A DNA stretch of 45,701 nucleotides from positions 1 through 45,701 of the forward strand of contig JAFYZH010000082.1 in NCBI GenBank assembly GCA_017548765.1. The letters are read 5' to 3'. The translations under genes and the position numbers were made by a program. Below the pieces are notes generated by a model. The model did no database searches. It had not been told where the DNA came from and saw nothing but the letters and a program-made list of their open reading frames with translations. The DNA is from Lachnospiraceae bacterium (GTDB taxonomy: Bacteria; Bacillota; Clostridia; Lachnospirales; Lachnospiraceae). Within the stretch, counting starts at the first letter, position 1; each line of letters starts with the position of its first letter. Positions 1 through 6,732 of this stretch are shown here, one piece after another.

Positions 1-1614
1 GAGAGAAACTGTAAGCTCTACGGGGATGACATTTGCCTCGTCGAGATCAATCCCGAGATCAAAGAGACCCGCCGCGTTACGTGGAAGGAGTACGAGCTCA
101 CCGAGCCGAACCCCACCTCCTACTACCGCCGCGAGATCACCTGGAACGTCTTCAACGAGAAGGCGAACCGTTTTGCAAACCTGCTGCTCTCCCGCGGCAT
201 CAAGAAGAACGATAAGGTCGCTATCCTCTTGATGAACTGCCTGGAGTGGCTTCCCATCTATTTCGGTATCCTGAAGACCGGTGCCATCGCCGTTCCGTTG
301 AATTTCCGTTATGCATCCGACGAGATCAAATATTGTGTTGAACTCGCCGAGGTGGATGTTCTGGTCTTCGGACCGGAGTTCATCGGCCGTGTTGAGGAGA
401 TCGCGGACGACATCAGCGCGAACCGTCTTCTGTTCTATGTCGGTCCGAACTGCCCGACCTTTGCGGAGGATTACATCGAGCAGACCGCGAACTGCGCGAG
501 CACGAGCCCGGCGATCCGCCTGACCGACGACGATTACGCAGCGATCTACTTCTCTTCCGGAACCACAGGTTTCCCGAAGGCGATCCTGCATAAGCATCAG
601 TCATTGACCCATTCCTGTAAAGTGGAGCAGAACCACCATCACCAGACGAAGGACGATGTCTTCCTCTGCATCCCGCCGCTCTATCACACCGGCGCGAAGA
701 TGCACTGGTTCGGTTCCTTCCTCGAGGGCGCGAAATCCGTTCTCCTGAAGGGTACCCGTCCGGAGGTCATCCTGGACGCTGTTTCCAAAGAGCACTGCAC
801 CATCGTGTGGCTCTTAGTTCCGTGGGCGCAGGATATCCTGGATGCCATCGACTCGGGCGAGGTGAACCTTAACGACTACGAGCTTTCGCAGTGGCGTCTC
901 ATGCACATCGGCGCACAGCCCGTGCCGCCGAGCCTTATCGCCCGTTGGAAGAAGCATTTCCCGAATCATCAGTATGACACGAACTACGGCCTGTCCGAGT
1001 CCATCGGACCCGGCTGCGTACATTTGGGCGTGGAAAATGAACATAAGGTCGGAGCGATCGGTAAGGCTGGCTACGGCTGGGAAGTTAAGATCATCGACGA
1101 GAACGGCGAGACCGTGAAGCAGGGCGAGGTCGGCGAGCTGGCTGTAAAGGGCCCCGGCGTCATGACCTGCTACTATCGCGACCCGAAGGCAACCGCAGAG
1201 GTTCTCCACGACGGCTGGCTCTACACCGGCGACATGGCCCAGGAGGACGAGGACGGTTTCATCTACCTCGTAGACCGTAAGAAGGACGTCGTTATCTCCG
1301 GCGGCGAGAACATCTACCCCGTGCAGATCGAAGATTTCCTGCGTTCCAACGATAAGATCAAAGACGTCGCAGTCATCGGTATCCCTGATAAGCGTCTGGG
1401 TGAGATCACCGCGGCTATCATCGAGCTGAAGCCGGGCGAGACCGCTACGGAAGATGATATCAACACCTTCTGCAAGGCATTGCCCCGTTACAAGCGCCCC
1501 CGCAAGATCATCTTCGCGGACATCCCGCGTAACCCTACCGGTAAGATCGAGAAGCCGAAGCTTCGTAAGATGTACGGCGGTGACATGCTCGTAGCATCAC
1601 AGTACCATTCATAA
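1..1614 (+). CDS. AMP-dependent acyl-CoA ligase, 5'-truncated by window edge
   Basis: The frame is open from base 1, so the N-terminus lies outside the window; 537 residues are visible. It is a class I adenylate-forming enzyme (ANL superfamily), which activates a carboxylic acid with ATP and transfers it to CoA. Numbering from the first visible codon, the P-loop-like SSGTTG is at 185-190, GWLYTGD at 405-411, the hinge DRKKD at 425-429, and the catalytic lysine of PTGK at 515. Both the large N-terminal and the small C-terminal domain are complete. The sequence style is closest to crotonobetaine/carnitine-CoA ligase (CaiC) or medium/long-chain acyl-CoA synthetases, but the substrate cannot be read from sequence. 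The internal ATG at 229 is not the start, because conserved N-terminal residues precede it. A strong terminator follows, and the next gene is convergent. Confidence 0.9.
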   Translation, partial: ERNCKLYGDDICLVEINPEIKETRRVTWKEYELTEPNPTSYYRREITWNVFNEKANRFANLLLSRGIKKNDKVAILLMNCLEWLPIYFGILKTGAIAVPLNFRYASDEIKYCVELAEVDVLVFGPEFIGRVEEIADDISANRLLFYVGPNCPTFAEDYIEQTANCASTSPAIRLTDDDYAAIYFSSGTTGFPKAILHKHQSLTHSCKVEQNHHHQTKDDVFLCIPPLYHTGAKMHWFGSFLEGAKSVLLKGTRPEVILDAVSKEHCTIVWLLVPWAQDILDAIDSGEVNLNDYELSQWRLMHIGAQPVPPSLIARWKKHFPNHQYDTNYGLSESIGPGCVHLGVENEHKVGAIGKAGYGWEVKIIDENGETVKQGEVGELAVKGPGVMTCYYRDPKATAEVLHDGWLYTGDMAQEDEDGFIYLVDRKKDVVISGGENIYPVQIEDFLRSNDKIKDVAVIGIPDKRLGEITAAIIELKPGETATEDDINTFCKALPRYKRPRKIIFADIPRNPTGKIEKPKLRKMYGGDMLVASQYHS

Positions 1615-1624
1615 TCAAGATAGA

Positions 1625-1661
1625 AATACGGCGGCAGGTCCGAAAGGCCTGCCGCCGTATT
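1625..1661. terminator. Intrinsic terminator, probably bidirectional
   Basis: A perfect 14-bp stem (1625-1638 with 1648-1661) closes over a TCCGAAAGG loop and is followed on the plus strand by a T-rich run (TATTTTATTCTTTT). It sits between the acyl-CoA ligase gene and the convergent zinc-ribbon gene. The minus-strand side has a weaker U-tract. Confidence 0.9.
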
Positions 1662-1689
1662 ATTTTATTCTTTTAGTGAAACCGGATCT

Positions 1690-2304
1690 TTACAACCCGA
1701 GGATCTGCTTTTTCTTCATCTCGTATTCTTCCTGCGAGATAGCACCGCGGTCCAGTAATTCCTTATACTTCATAAGTTCGTCCGGACCATTGTAGGACGT
1801 ATAATTTGCATATTCGTCCAATGTCTGCATCTGCGGCTGGACCGGCGCCTGCTGATACTGCGGCTGAACCGGGATCTGGACCTGCGGCCCGCCCGCGTTC
1901 ACATATTGTGCAGTCGCTGCTACATAACCGCATCTGCAACAAGCCGTCGTCTGATAGCTGTTCGGCGTTCCGCACATCGAGCAGAACCAATACTGCTCAC
2001 CGCAAGCCGTGCAGGTATTCGTTCCCGCATTCTGCACACCACACCGCGAACAAAACCACGCTCTGCCCTGATATCCATTCAACTGACCGACCGGCTGATA
2101 ATATGCCAACTCAGCCCTTCTGTCCGGACGCACCAGAATGATGACTAATCCGATCAGGCCCAGCAAAAAGCCCAGCCAGAAATTCAGCGCTCCGGTGTAA
2201 CCGCGGCTCTTCGCAACCGAGTAGGTGACCGCTCCCCAGATGCATCCCCAGAAAGCTATTATAAACAAATATAGAAAAATCAGCCCGGCGATATTCATAC
2301 CCAT
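1690..2304 (-). CDS. Membrane-anchored double zinc-ribbon protein with C-terminal SHOCT domain
   Basis: 204 aa. An N-terminal membrane segment (about 5-30) and a second hydrophobic stretch (about 42-58) are followed by two CxxC zinc-ribbon units (about 84-128; WFCSRCG, CTACGEQYWFCSMCG, CCRCG), a Gln/Pro-rich linker, and a SHOCT-type C-terminus (about 176-204, ending KKKQILGL). The function is unknown; such proteins are common in Clostridia and are usually only annotated by domain. It lies 39 nt downstream of a close paralogue (2344-2916), so the two are probably co-transcribed. The ATG at 2304 is 10 nt from a GAGGAG ribosome binding site. An out-of-frame ATG at 2309 could encode only MVWV before a stop. 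The in-frame ATG at 2298 is an alternative start. Confidence 0.85.
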   Translation of the reverse strand: MGMNIAGLIFLYLFIIAFWGCIWGAVTYSVAKSRGYTGALNFWLGFLLGLIGLVIILVRPDRRAELAYYQPVGQLNGYQGRAWFCSRCGVQNAGTNTCTACGEQYWFCSMCGTPNSYQTTACCRCGYVAATAQYVNAGGPQVQIPVQPQYQQAPVQPQMQTLDEYANYTSYNGPDELMKYKELLDRGAISQEEYEMKKKQILGL

Positions 2305-2343
2305 ACCATTAGTACTCCTCTGCTCTCACTTATCCCGCGATTC

Positions 2344-2916
2344 TCACACTCCGAGGATCTGTTTCTTCTTCGCATCGAATTCCTCTTGCGTGATCACGCC
2401 GCGGTCCAACAATTCCTTATACCGTAACAACTCATCCGGACCGTTATTTGCCGTAAAATTCGCATAATCATTCGGAGTCTGTACCGGCGCCTGATACTGC
2501 GGCACGGCTGTATTCACATATCCGCCTGCAGTTCCGGAATATCCGCATTTTCCGCAAACATGGGTCGCATAACTATTCGGCGTTCCGCACATCGAACAGA
2601 ACCAATACTGCTCGCCGCAGCGAACGCACGTATTCGTGTTTCCGTTTTGCGTGCCGCACTTCGAACAGAACCAAAGTCTGCCCTGCTGGGCATCCATCGG
2701 CATACCCTGCGGATAATACCCCTGCGGTCCGTAGCCCGGATCCTTCGTCAGATCCTTACGTGCGATCACAACGATAAATCCGATCAATCCCAGCAGGAAG
2801 CCCCACAAAAACGAAGTTCCCGGATTATAACCTTTATTCTTTCCGACAACGGACGAGATCGCACCCCAGATCACTCCCCAAACCAAACAATAGATCATAT
2901 ATGTGCCGTAATCCAT
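2344..2916 (-). CDS. Membrane-anchored double zinc-ribbon protein with SHOCT domain (paralogue)
   Basis: 190 aa with the same architecture as its downstream neighbour: a hydrophobic N-terminus (about 5-60), two cysteine-rich ribbons (WFCSKCG, CVRCGEQYWFCSMCG, CGKCG), a Pro/Gln linker and a SHOCT helix pair ending KKKQILGV. I place the start at the ATG at 2916 because GGAGGG lies 4 nt upstream; the frame runs further up but that extension (SRGGQSGTGG) looks like translated leader. The ribbon and SHOCT motifs are nearly identical between the two genes, while the N-terminal membrane part and the linker differ, which points to a tandem duplication. Function unknown; a membrane scaffold or stress-related role is conjecture. 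Confidence 0.85.
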   Translation of the reverse strand: MDYGTYMIYCLVWGVIWGAISSVVGKNKGYNPGTSFLWGFLLGLIGFIVVIARKDLTKDPGYGPQGYYPQGMPMDAQQGRLWFCSKCGTQNGNTNTCVRCGEQYWFCSMCGTPNSYATHVCGKCGYSGTAGGYVNTAVPQYQAPVQTPNDYANFTANNGPDELLRYKELLDRGVITQEEFDAKKKQILGV

Positions 2917-2992
2917 AAGCCCTCCTGTTCCCGACTGTCCCCCTCGGGAGAAGCAGTCGTCCCGGTCGATGATCATCAACTCTTATAACGAA

Positions 2993-3022
2993 AGTATAGC
3001 ATGCGGACAATGCCGCAAACAA
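2993..3022 (-). promoter_or_regulatory. Promoter of the zinc-ribbon pair with dyad in the spacer
   Basis: Reading on the minus strand: -35 TTGTTT (3022-3017), an 18-nt spacer, -10 TATACT (2998-2993). The spacer contains an inverted repeat (plus strand TGCGG-N6-CCGCA, 3002-3017) in the position of a repressor operator. The regulator is unknown. Confidence 0.6.
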
Positions 3023-3077
3023 GAGATAAATAGAGTATTTTTTCTTAAATTTTCATTAAGACGCACATCGGTCTGTG

Positions 3078-3701
3078 TCAAATATTCTGTGCATCTTCCG
3101 CCAGTATCCGCTCCAGTTCCGCCGCCGCCTTTTCCTGGCCGCCGTCGACTAAAATGCAGTGCATGCCGAAGGCTCGGCCGGCCTCGACATTTACCGCGCG
3201 GTCGTCGAGGTAAGCGCACTCAGCGGGATCCAGGTGATAACGTTCGAACAGCACCTTGTAGATGCCTGCCTCGGGCTTCGTCAGTTTCTCCTCGTAGGAG
3301 ATCACCTTGCCGTCGACCAGGTCCGTAAAGGAAAATGAGCTCTCCCAGTGGCGGCGAAACAAGTCTTCCGGGTAGTTCGACAACAGGTAGAGTTTGTAGC
3401 CCCGCGCCTTCAGGCCCGAGAGCCAGTCACGGGTCGTCGGGAAGCTCAGGCACAGGCGCGTGGGGTCCTCCCAGAAGCGATCGTAGAGGGCCGCCTCGTC
3501 CGGATGCGCCGCCTTCATCTCATCCAAAACATCCGAAAAAGGCCGCGCGCCGCGGTCGAATTCATTCCACAAAGGGTTGAATATCATGTGCGACGCCACA
3601 GCCTCGATCTGTTCGTCTGTCATTCCTAGTTCCAGCATGTATTCACGGTAACGGAAATGGACCAGAACCATTCCGATGTCGAAAATGACATTCTTTATCA
3701 T
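3078..3701 (-). CDS. HAD superfamily phosphatase, YihX-like
   Basis: 207 aa. Motif I is FDIGMVLVHF near the N-terminus (the FDxGxVL variant seen in YihX-type subfamily IA proteins), the motif III lysine is in LTKPEAGIY, and motif IV is YLDDRAVNVEAG. This predicts a soluble Mg-dependent phosphatase acting on small phosphorylated metabolites; E. coli YihX acts on glucose-1-phosphate, but that substrate is not shown here. The start is taken at the ATG at 3701, four bases after the stop of the 74-aa gene upstream, which implies translational coupling; the longer in-frame extension overlaps that gene and has no homology. No clear terminator follows the stop. Confidence 0.88.
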   Translation of the reverse strand: MIKNVIFDIGMVLVHFRYREYMLELGMTDEQIEAVASHMIFNPLWNEFDRGARPFSDVLDEMKAAHPDEAALYDRFWEDPTRLCLSFPTTRDWLSGLKARGYKLYLLSNYPEDLFRRHWESSFSFTDLVDGKVISYEEKLTKPEAGIYKVLFERYHLDPAECAYLDDRAVNVEAGRAFGMHCILVDGGQEKAAAELERILAEDAQNI

Positions 3702-3705
3702 ACGA

Positions 3706-3930
3706 TCAGTCCGACTTCTTTCCGAAGAGTCCGCCGAGTTTGGACGTGATGTCGTCAACATTGATCTTCGCCTTAACTGCGGAGATCACGCTGTCGATCT
3801 GATCCTCGGGAAGGTCTACGCCTGCTACCTCTTCTACGACTTTTGTGGGTTCGGTCTTAAACCGCTCCTGCATCTTCGGATCATCCTTTACCTTCGAAAC
3901 GATCTCTTCTACTTTAGCCTTGATATCCAT
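3706..3930 (-). CDS. Small helical protein of unknown function (74 aa)
   Basis: A 74-residue soluble, charged, predicted all-helical protein: MDIKAKVEEIV start, a KxDPKMQERFKTEPTK segment, then a VDLPEDQID turn and a C-terminus ending GGLFGKKSD. The AGGAGG site 7 nt before the ATG at 3930 fixes the start. It has its own strong promoter and precedes the HAD phosphatase by 4 nt. I do not recognise a named family with certainty; short proteins of this pattern are common in Lachnospiraceae. The 'DP..xxF..dP.k..E' pattern is faintly like Nif11-type leader domains, but no precursor-processing genes are nearby, so I do not assign that. Confidence 0.75.
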   Translation of the reverse strand: MDIKAKVEEIVSKVKDDPKMQERFKTEPTKVVEEVAGVDLPEDQIDSVISAVKAKINVDDITSKLGGLFGKKSD

Positions 3931-3991
3931 TTTAAATCCTCCTGGTCTTTCATTATTCAGGTCAATGCACGTGCATTTTTCACCTAATAGT

Positions 3992-4020
3992 ATTATACCG
4001 CTTTCCACCCGAAAATACAA
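3992..4020 (-). promoter_or_regulatory. Promoter of the 74-aa protein/HAD operon
   Basis: Minus strand: -35 TTGTAT (4020-4015), exactly 17 nt, -10 TATAAT (3997-3992). The TATAAT is consensus, about 60 nt upstream of the start codon. Confidence 0.8.
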
Positions 4021-4022
4021 TC

Positions 4023-4051
4023 TTGCATTTTCCGCGTTTTTCCATTAAGAT
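4023..4051 (+). promoter_or_regulatory. Promoter of the ABC-F gene
   Basis: Plus strand: -35 TTGCAT (4023-4028), 17-nt spacer, -10 TAAGAT (4046-4051). It lies back to back with the minus-strand promoter at 3992-4020 and gives a leader of about 70 nt before the ATG at 4129. Confidence 0.65.
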
Positions 4052-4092
4052 GGTACATGGCGGCGCTTTCGCGTCTCGCCGAAAGAAAGAAC

Positions 4093-4115
4093 AGACAGCG
4101 GGCCCGCCCCTGTCT
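4093..4115 (+). promoter_or_regulatory. Leader hairpin upstream of the ABC-F gene
   Basis: AGACAG (4093-4098) pairs with CTGTCT (4110-4115) and encloses the palindrome CGGGCCCG. The hairpin ends a few nt before the GGGAG ribosome binding site. Antibiotic-responsive ABC-F genes are often controlled by leader attenuation, but no uridine tract follows this stem and no leader peptide is evident, so regulation is only a possibility. Confidence 0.35.
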
Positions 4116-4128
4116 CAGGGAGTTTATC

Positions 4129-6063
4129 ATGATACTGGCAGTCGGTCACATCCGCAAAGAATTTCCCGAAAAGGTCGTCCTTAGCGATGTTTCCTTTCAC
4201 ATAGAAGCGCACGAAAAAGCCGCGATCGTCGGGGTCAACGGCGCGGGTAAGTCTACCCTTTTGAAGATCATTTGCGGGGAAATGACGCCCGAAGAGGGCC
4301 AGGTCACCCTGCAGAAGGATATCAGTCTCGGTTACCTCGCGCAGCATCAGGAGATGACCGGCGAGCTCACGATCTTAGAGACCATGCTGAGCGCGCGTGG
4401 CGAGCTGCTGGAACTGGAGCAGAAACTGCGTGAGCTGGAACATAAGATGAAGGAAGTTTCCGGGGACGAACTGGAAGCCGTGATGGCTGCTTATACACGC
4501 GTGGACCACGCGTTCGAGAGTGGCGGCGGCTACGCATACCAGAGCGAGGTCACCGGTATTTTGAAGGGTCTCGGTTTTGCCGAGGAAGACTTCAACCGGC
4601 AGACCCGGACACTTTCGGGAGGTCAGCGCATGCGCGTAGCGCTCGGACGCTTGCTTCTCATCAAGCCGGACCTGCTACTCCTCGACGAGCCGACGAACCA
4701 CCTGGACCTCAATTCGATCCTGTGGCTGGAGGACTACCTGCGCGGCTACGAAGGCAGCGTCCTCATCGTCTCCCACGACCGCTATTTCCTGGACCGCGTC
4801 GTGACGAAGATCATCGATATCGACCACACACATTGTAATGTTTACAACTGCAACTACACCGAGTTTGTCACCCGAAAGAAGCAAATGCTCGAGGTGCAGA
4901 TGCATCAATATGAGAACCAGCAGGCGATGATCCGCCATCAGGAGCAAGTCATCGAAAAGTTGCGTTCGTTCAACCGTGAGAAGTCCATCAAACGCGCGGA
5001 GAGCCGCGAAAAGATGCTGAATAAGATCGAGGTGCTGGATAAGCCCGTCACCGATGACGACACCATGACCATTCATCTGAACCCGGCCGTCGTCAGCGGT
5101 AACGATGTACTCACGGTACGTGGACTTTCGAAGTCTTACGGCAGTCTGAACCTCTTCTCCGACCTGGATATCGACATCCGTCGTGGCGAGCGTGTCGCCC
5201 TCATCGGGGACAATGGAACCGGCAAGACGACGATCCTGCGTATCCTGAACGGTCTGGAGACGCCGGACAGCGGAAAGATCGTGTTAGGCGCGAAGGTCGA
5301 GGTCGCATACTACGATCAGGAGCACCACGTTCTGCACAATGAGAAAACCTTGTTTGACGAACTGTCCGATACTTATCCGGACATGAATAATACGCAGATC
5401 CGCAATGTGCTGGCTGCCTTCCTGTTCACGGGAGACGACGTTTTCAAGCGCATCGGCGATCTGTCCGGCGGCGAGCGTGGCCGCGTTTCGCTCGCGAAGC
5501 TCATGCTCACGAACGCGAACTTCCTGATCCTCGATGAGCCGACGAACCATCTCGACATTTTATCGAAGGAGATCCTCGAGGACGCGCTGCTGTCCTACAC
5601 CGGCACCGTTTTCTACGTGTCCCACGACCGTTATTTCATCAACAAGACCGCGACCCGCATCCTGGATCTGACTGGTCATGCCGTGAAGAACTACCTGGGT
5701 AATTACGACTACTACCTGGAGAAAAAGGCGCAAGCCGCCCAGACTGCTTTAAACGCGGCAAATGCGGCATCTTCCGCTTCAGCGGTTTCTTCCTCGGACA
5801 GTGAAGGAAAACTCTCCTACGAGGCCGAGAAACGACGTCAGGCGGCACTGCGTAAGCAGAAGAACGACCTGGCACGCTGCGAAGCCCGGATCGAAGAACT
5901 GGAAAGTCAGAACCGCGAGATCGACGAACTGCTGACGCAGGAGGAAGTCTTCACGAACGTGGCCCGGCTGATGGAACTCCAAAAAGAAAAACAGGCCGCC
6001 GAAGACGAACTGGCGACCCTTTACGAAACCTGGGAGGAACTCTCCTCGCAGATCGAAGAATAA
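4129..6063 (+). CDS. ABC-F family ATPase (YdiF/Uup type)
   Basis: 644 aa with two ABC domains and no membrane segment, as in ribosome-associated ABC-F translation factors. First domain: Walker A GVNGAGKST (35-43), signature LSGGQRMRV, Walker B LLLLDEPTNHLD (about 182-193). Second: GDNGTGKTT (about 360-368), LSGGERGRV, FLILDEPTNHLD (about 465). Both catalytic glutamates are intact. An inter-domain linker (about 245-320) rich in K/R/Q and a C-terminal coiled coil (about 580-644) match the YdiF-like group, whose usual length is about 640. The start at 4129 is preceded by GGGAG; an in-frame ATG at 4057 would add residues unlike the family. It may be housekeeping or give ribosome protection; resistance cannot be decided from the sequence. 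Confidence 0.9.
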   Translation: MILAVGHIRKEFPEKVVLSDVSFHIEAHEKAAIVGVNGAGKSTLLKIICGEMTPEEGQVTLQKDISLGYLAQHQEMTGELTILETMLSARGELLELEQKLRELEHKMKEVSGDELEAVMAAYTRVDHAFESGGGYAYQSEVTGILKGLGFAEEDFNRQTRTLSGGQRMRVALGRLLLIKPDLLLLDEPTNHLDLNSILWLEDYLRGYEGSVLIVSHDRYFLDRVVTKIIDIDHTHCNVYNCNYTEFVTRKKQMLEVQMHQYENQQAMIRHQEQVIEKLRSFNREKSIKRAESREKMLNKIEVLDKPVTDDDTMTIHLNPAVVSGNDVLTVRGLSKSYGSLNLFSDLDIDIRRGERVALIGDNGTGKTTILRILNGLETPDSGKIVLGAKVEVAYYDQEHHVLHNEKTLFDELSDTYPDMNNTQIRNVLAAFLFTGDDVFKRIGDLSGGERGRVSLAKLMLTNANFLILDEPTNHLDILSKEILEDALLSYTGTVFYVSHDRYFINKTATRILDLTGHAVKNYLGNYDYYLEKKAQAAQTALNAANAASSASAVSSSDSEGKLSYEAEKRRQAALRKQKNDLARCEARIEELESQNREIDELLTQEEVFTNVARLMELQKEKQAAEDELATLYETWEELSSQIEE

Positions 6064-6081
6064 ATGGATACGAAACAAAAC

Positions 6082-6116
6082 GATCCGCCGTGCGAGGTCA
6101 ACTCACACGGCGGATC
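6082..6116 (+). terminator. Weak terminator after the ABC-F gene
   Basis: GATCCGCCGTG (6082-6092) pairs perfectly with CACGGCGGATC (6106-6116); only a short TTAT follows. A second strong hairpin lies downstream at 6160-6194. Confidence 0.6.
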
Positions 6117-6159
6117 TTATCAAAAGGATCAGCGAAGATCCAAAAGCAATGTTCAGCGG

Positions 6160-6194
6160 TCCGGACCTTTCGCGCCGCACGCGGCGCTTCCGGA
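6160..6194. other. GC-rich hairpin between convergent genes
   Basis: TCCGGA (6160-6165) with TCCGGA (6189-6194) encloses GCGCCGC (6172-6178) and GCGGCGC (6181-6187). No U-tract follows on either strand, so it may be an RNA 3'-end stabiliser rather than a classical terminator. It lies between the ABC-F gene and the convergent 68-aa gene. Confidence 0.5.
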
Positions 6195-6208
6195 CTTCGG
6201 CAAATCAT

Positions 6209-6415
6209 TTATGCTGCTTTCTTCTCCTTAAGAGCATCGTATACAGTCTGATACTTCTCTCTTGCGGTCATCTTCTCATCGACCTCACCGAGGTTGAGGA
6301 TGCGGTACAGTGCCTGCATCTCGGATTCGGACCACTGGAAAGCGAAAGTCTTATTAAACATTTCAAATCTCTCTTCGTTGTTTCTGCATGCTAAAAAATC
6401 TCTAAGCATATTCAT
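6209..6415 (-). CDS. Small soluble protein of unknown function (68 aa)
   Basis: A 68-aa charged, predicted helical protein (starts MNMLRDFLACRNN, ends DALKEKKAA) with no membrane segment or signal. The AGAGGTG site 6 nt before the ATG at 6415 and a well-formed promoter at 6503-6531 argue that it is real. It is monocistronic. I do not recognise the family. Confidence 0.7.
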   Translation of the reverse strand: MNMLRDFLACRNNEERFEMFNKTFAFQWSESEMQALYRILNLGEVDEKMTAREKYQTVYDALKEKKAA

Positions 6416-6502
6416 TCAACACCTCTTTTCCTATTTGGACCTTGTAGAAATCAAAGCCCTCTTGCACACTTGTGATTTCGGGCGTCCCCTTATCACGCCC
6501 TC

Positions 6503-6531
6503 ATTCTAACTGATAATTTTCCAACGTGCAA
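6503..6531 (-). promoter_or_regulatory. Promoter of the 68-aa gene
   Basis: Minus strand: -35 TTGCAC (6531-6526), 17-nt spacer, -10 TAGAAT (6508-6503). Confidence 0.6.
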
Positions 6532-6541
6532 CTAGAAGAAT

Positions 6542-6564
6542 CGACCGCTTTCGGTCGCTTTTTT
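6542..6564 (+). terminator. Orphan plus-strand intrinsic terminator
   Basis: CGACCG (6542-6547), loop CTTT, CGGTCG (6552-6557), then C and six T. It is well formed but the nearest upstream plus-strand gene ends at 6063, beyond two other hairpins, so it may end an unannotated short transcript. Confidence 0.7.
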
Positions 6565-6623
6565 GTGTGATTTCAGGGTACATTTTCCGACATGCCCGGA
6601 ATACTCCGTCATTTTGCACAAAA

Positions 6624-6641
6624 AGGGGGGCGCACCTCCCT
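6624..6641 (-). terminator. Second hairpin downstream of the aminopeptidase gene
   Basis: AGGGGGG (6624-6630), CGCA loop, CCTCCCT (6635-6641). On the minus strand the hairpin is followed by TTTTTG, so it could back up the main terminator at 6662-6693. One mismatch on the minus-strand RNA. Confidence 0.45.
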
Positions 6642-6661
6642 CAAAACTATGAGCGATGAAC

Positions 6662-6693
6662 AAAAAAGAGGCCGTTCATGCAAGAACAGCCTC
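6662..6693 (-). terminator. Terminator of the LCP-aminopeptidase unit
   Basis: On the minus strand GAGGCTGTTC pairs with GAACGGCCTC (10 bp, one G-U) over a TTGCAT loop, followed by TTTTTTG. It lies 24 nt after the aminopeptidase stop codon. Confidence 0.9.
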
Positions 6694-6700
6694 ATAAAAA

Positions 6701-6732
6701 TATAAGTCTAAGAACAATTATAAGTCTAAGAA
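6701..6732. repeat. 14-bp direct repeat at the 3' end of the aminopeptidase gene
   Basis: TATAAGTCTAAGAA occurs at 6701-6714 and 6719-6732, 18 bp apart. The second copy includes the last codons and stop of the M18 gene; the first lies just outside it. It looks like a local duplication of the gene end. Confidence 0.8.

Larger units (their letters stand above)
6416..6717. other. Non-coding interval with promoter, orphan terminator and tandem terminators
   Basis: This 302-bp interval holds the promoter of the 68-aa gene (6503-6531), a 5'-UTR hairpin candidate (GGGCGT 6480-6485 with ACGCCC 6495-6500), a plus-strand terminator without an obvious gene in front of it (6542-6564), and two minus-strand hairpins downstream of the aminopeptidase gene (6624-6641 and 6668-6693). 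No coding region is convincing. Confidence 0.6.

Noticed and set aside
2298-2309. Leader peptide MVWV overlapping the start of the zinc-ribbon gene
   Set aside because: The ATG at 2309 is well spaced from the ribosome binding site, but five codons with a chance overlap are not enough evidence for a regulatory peptide.
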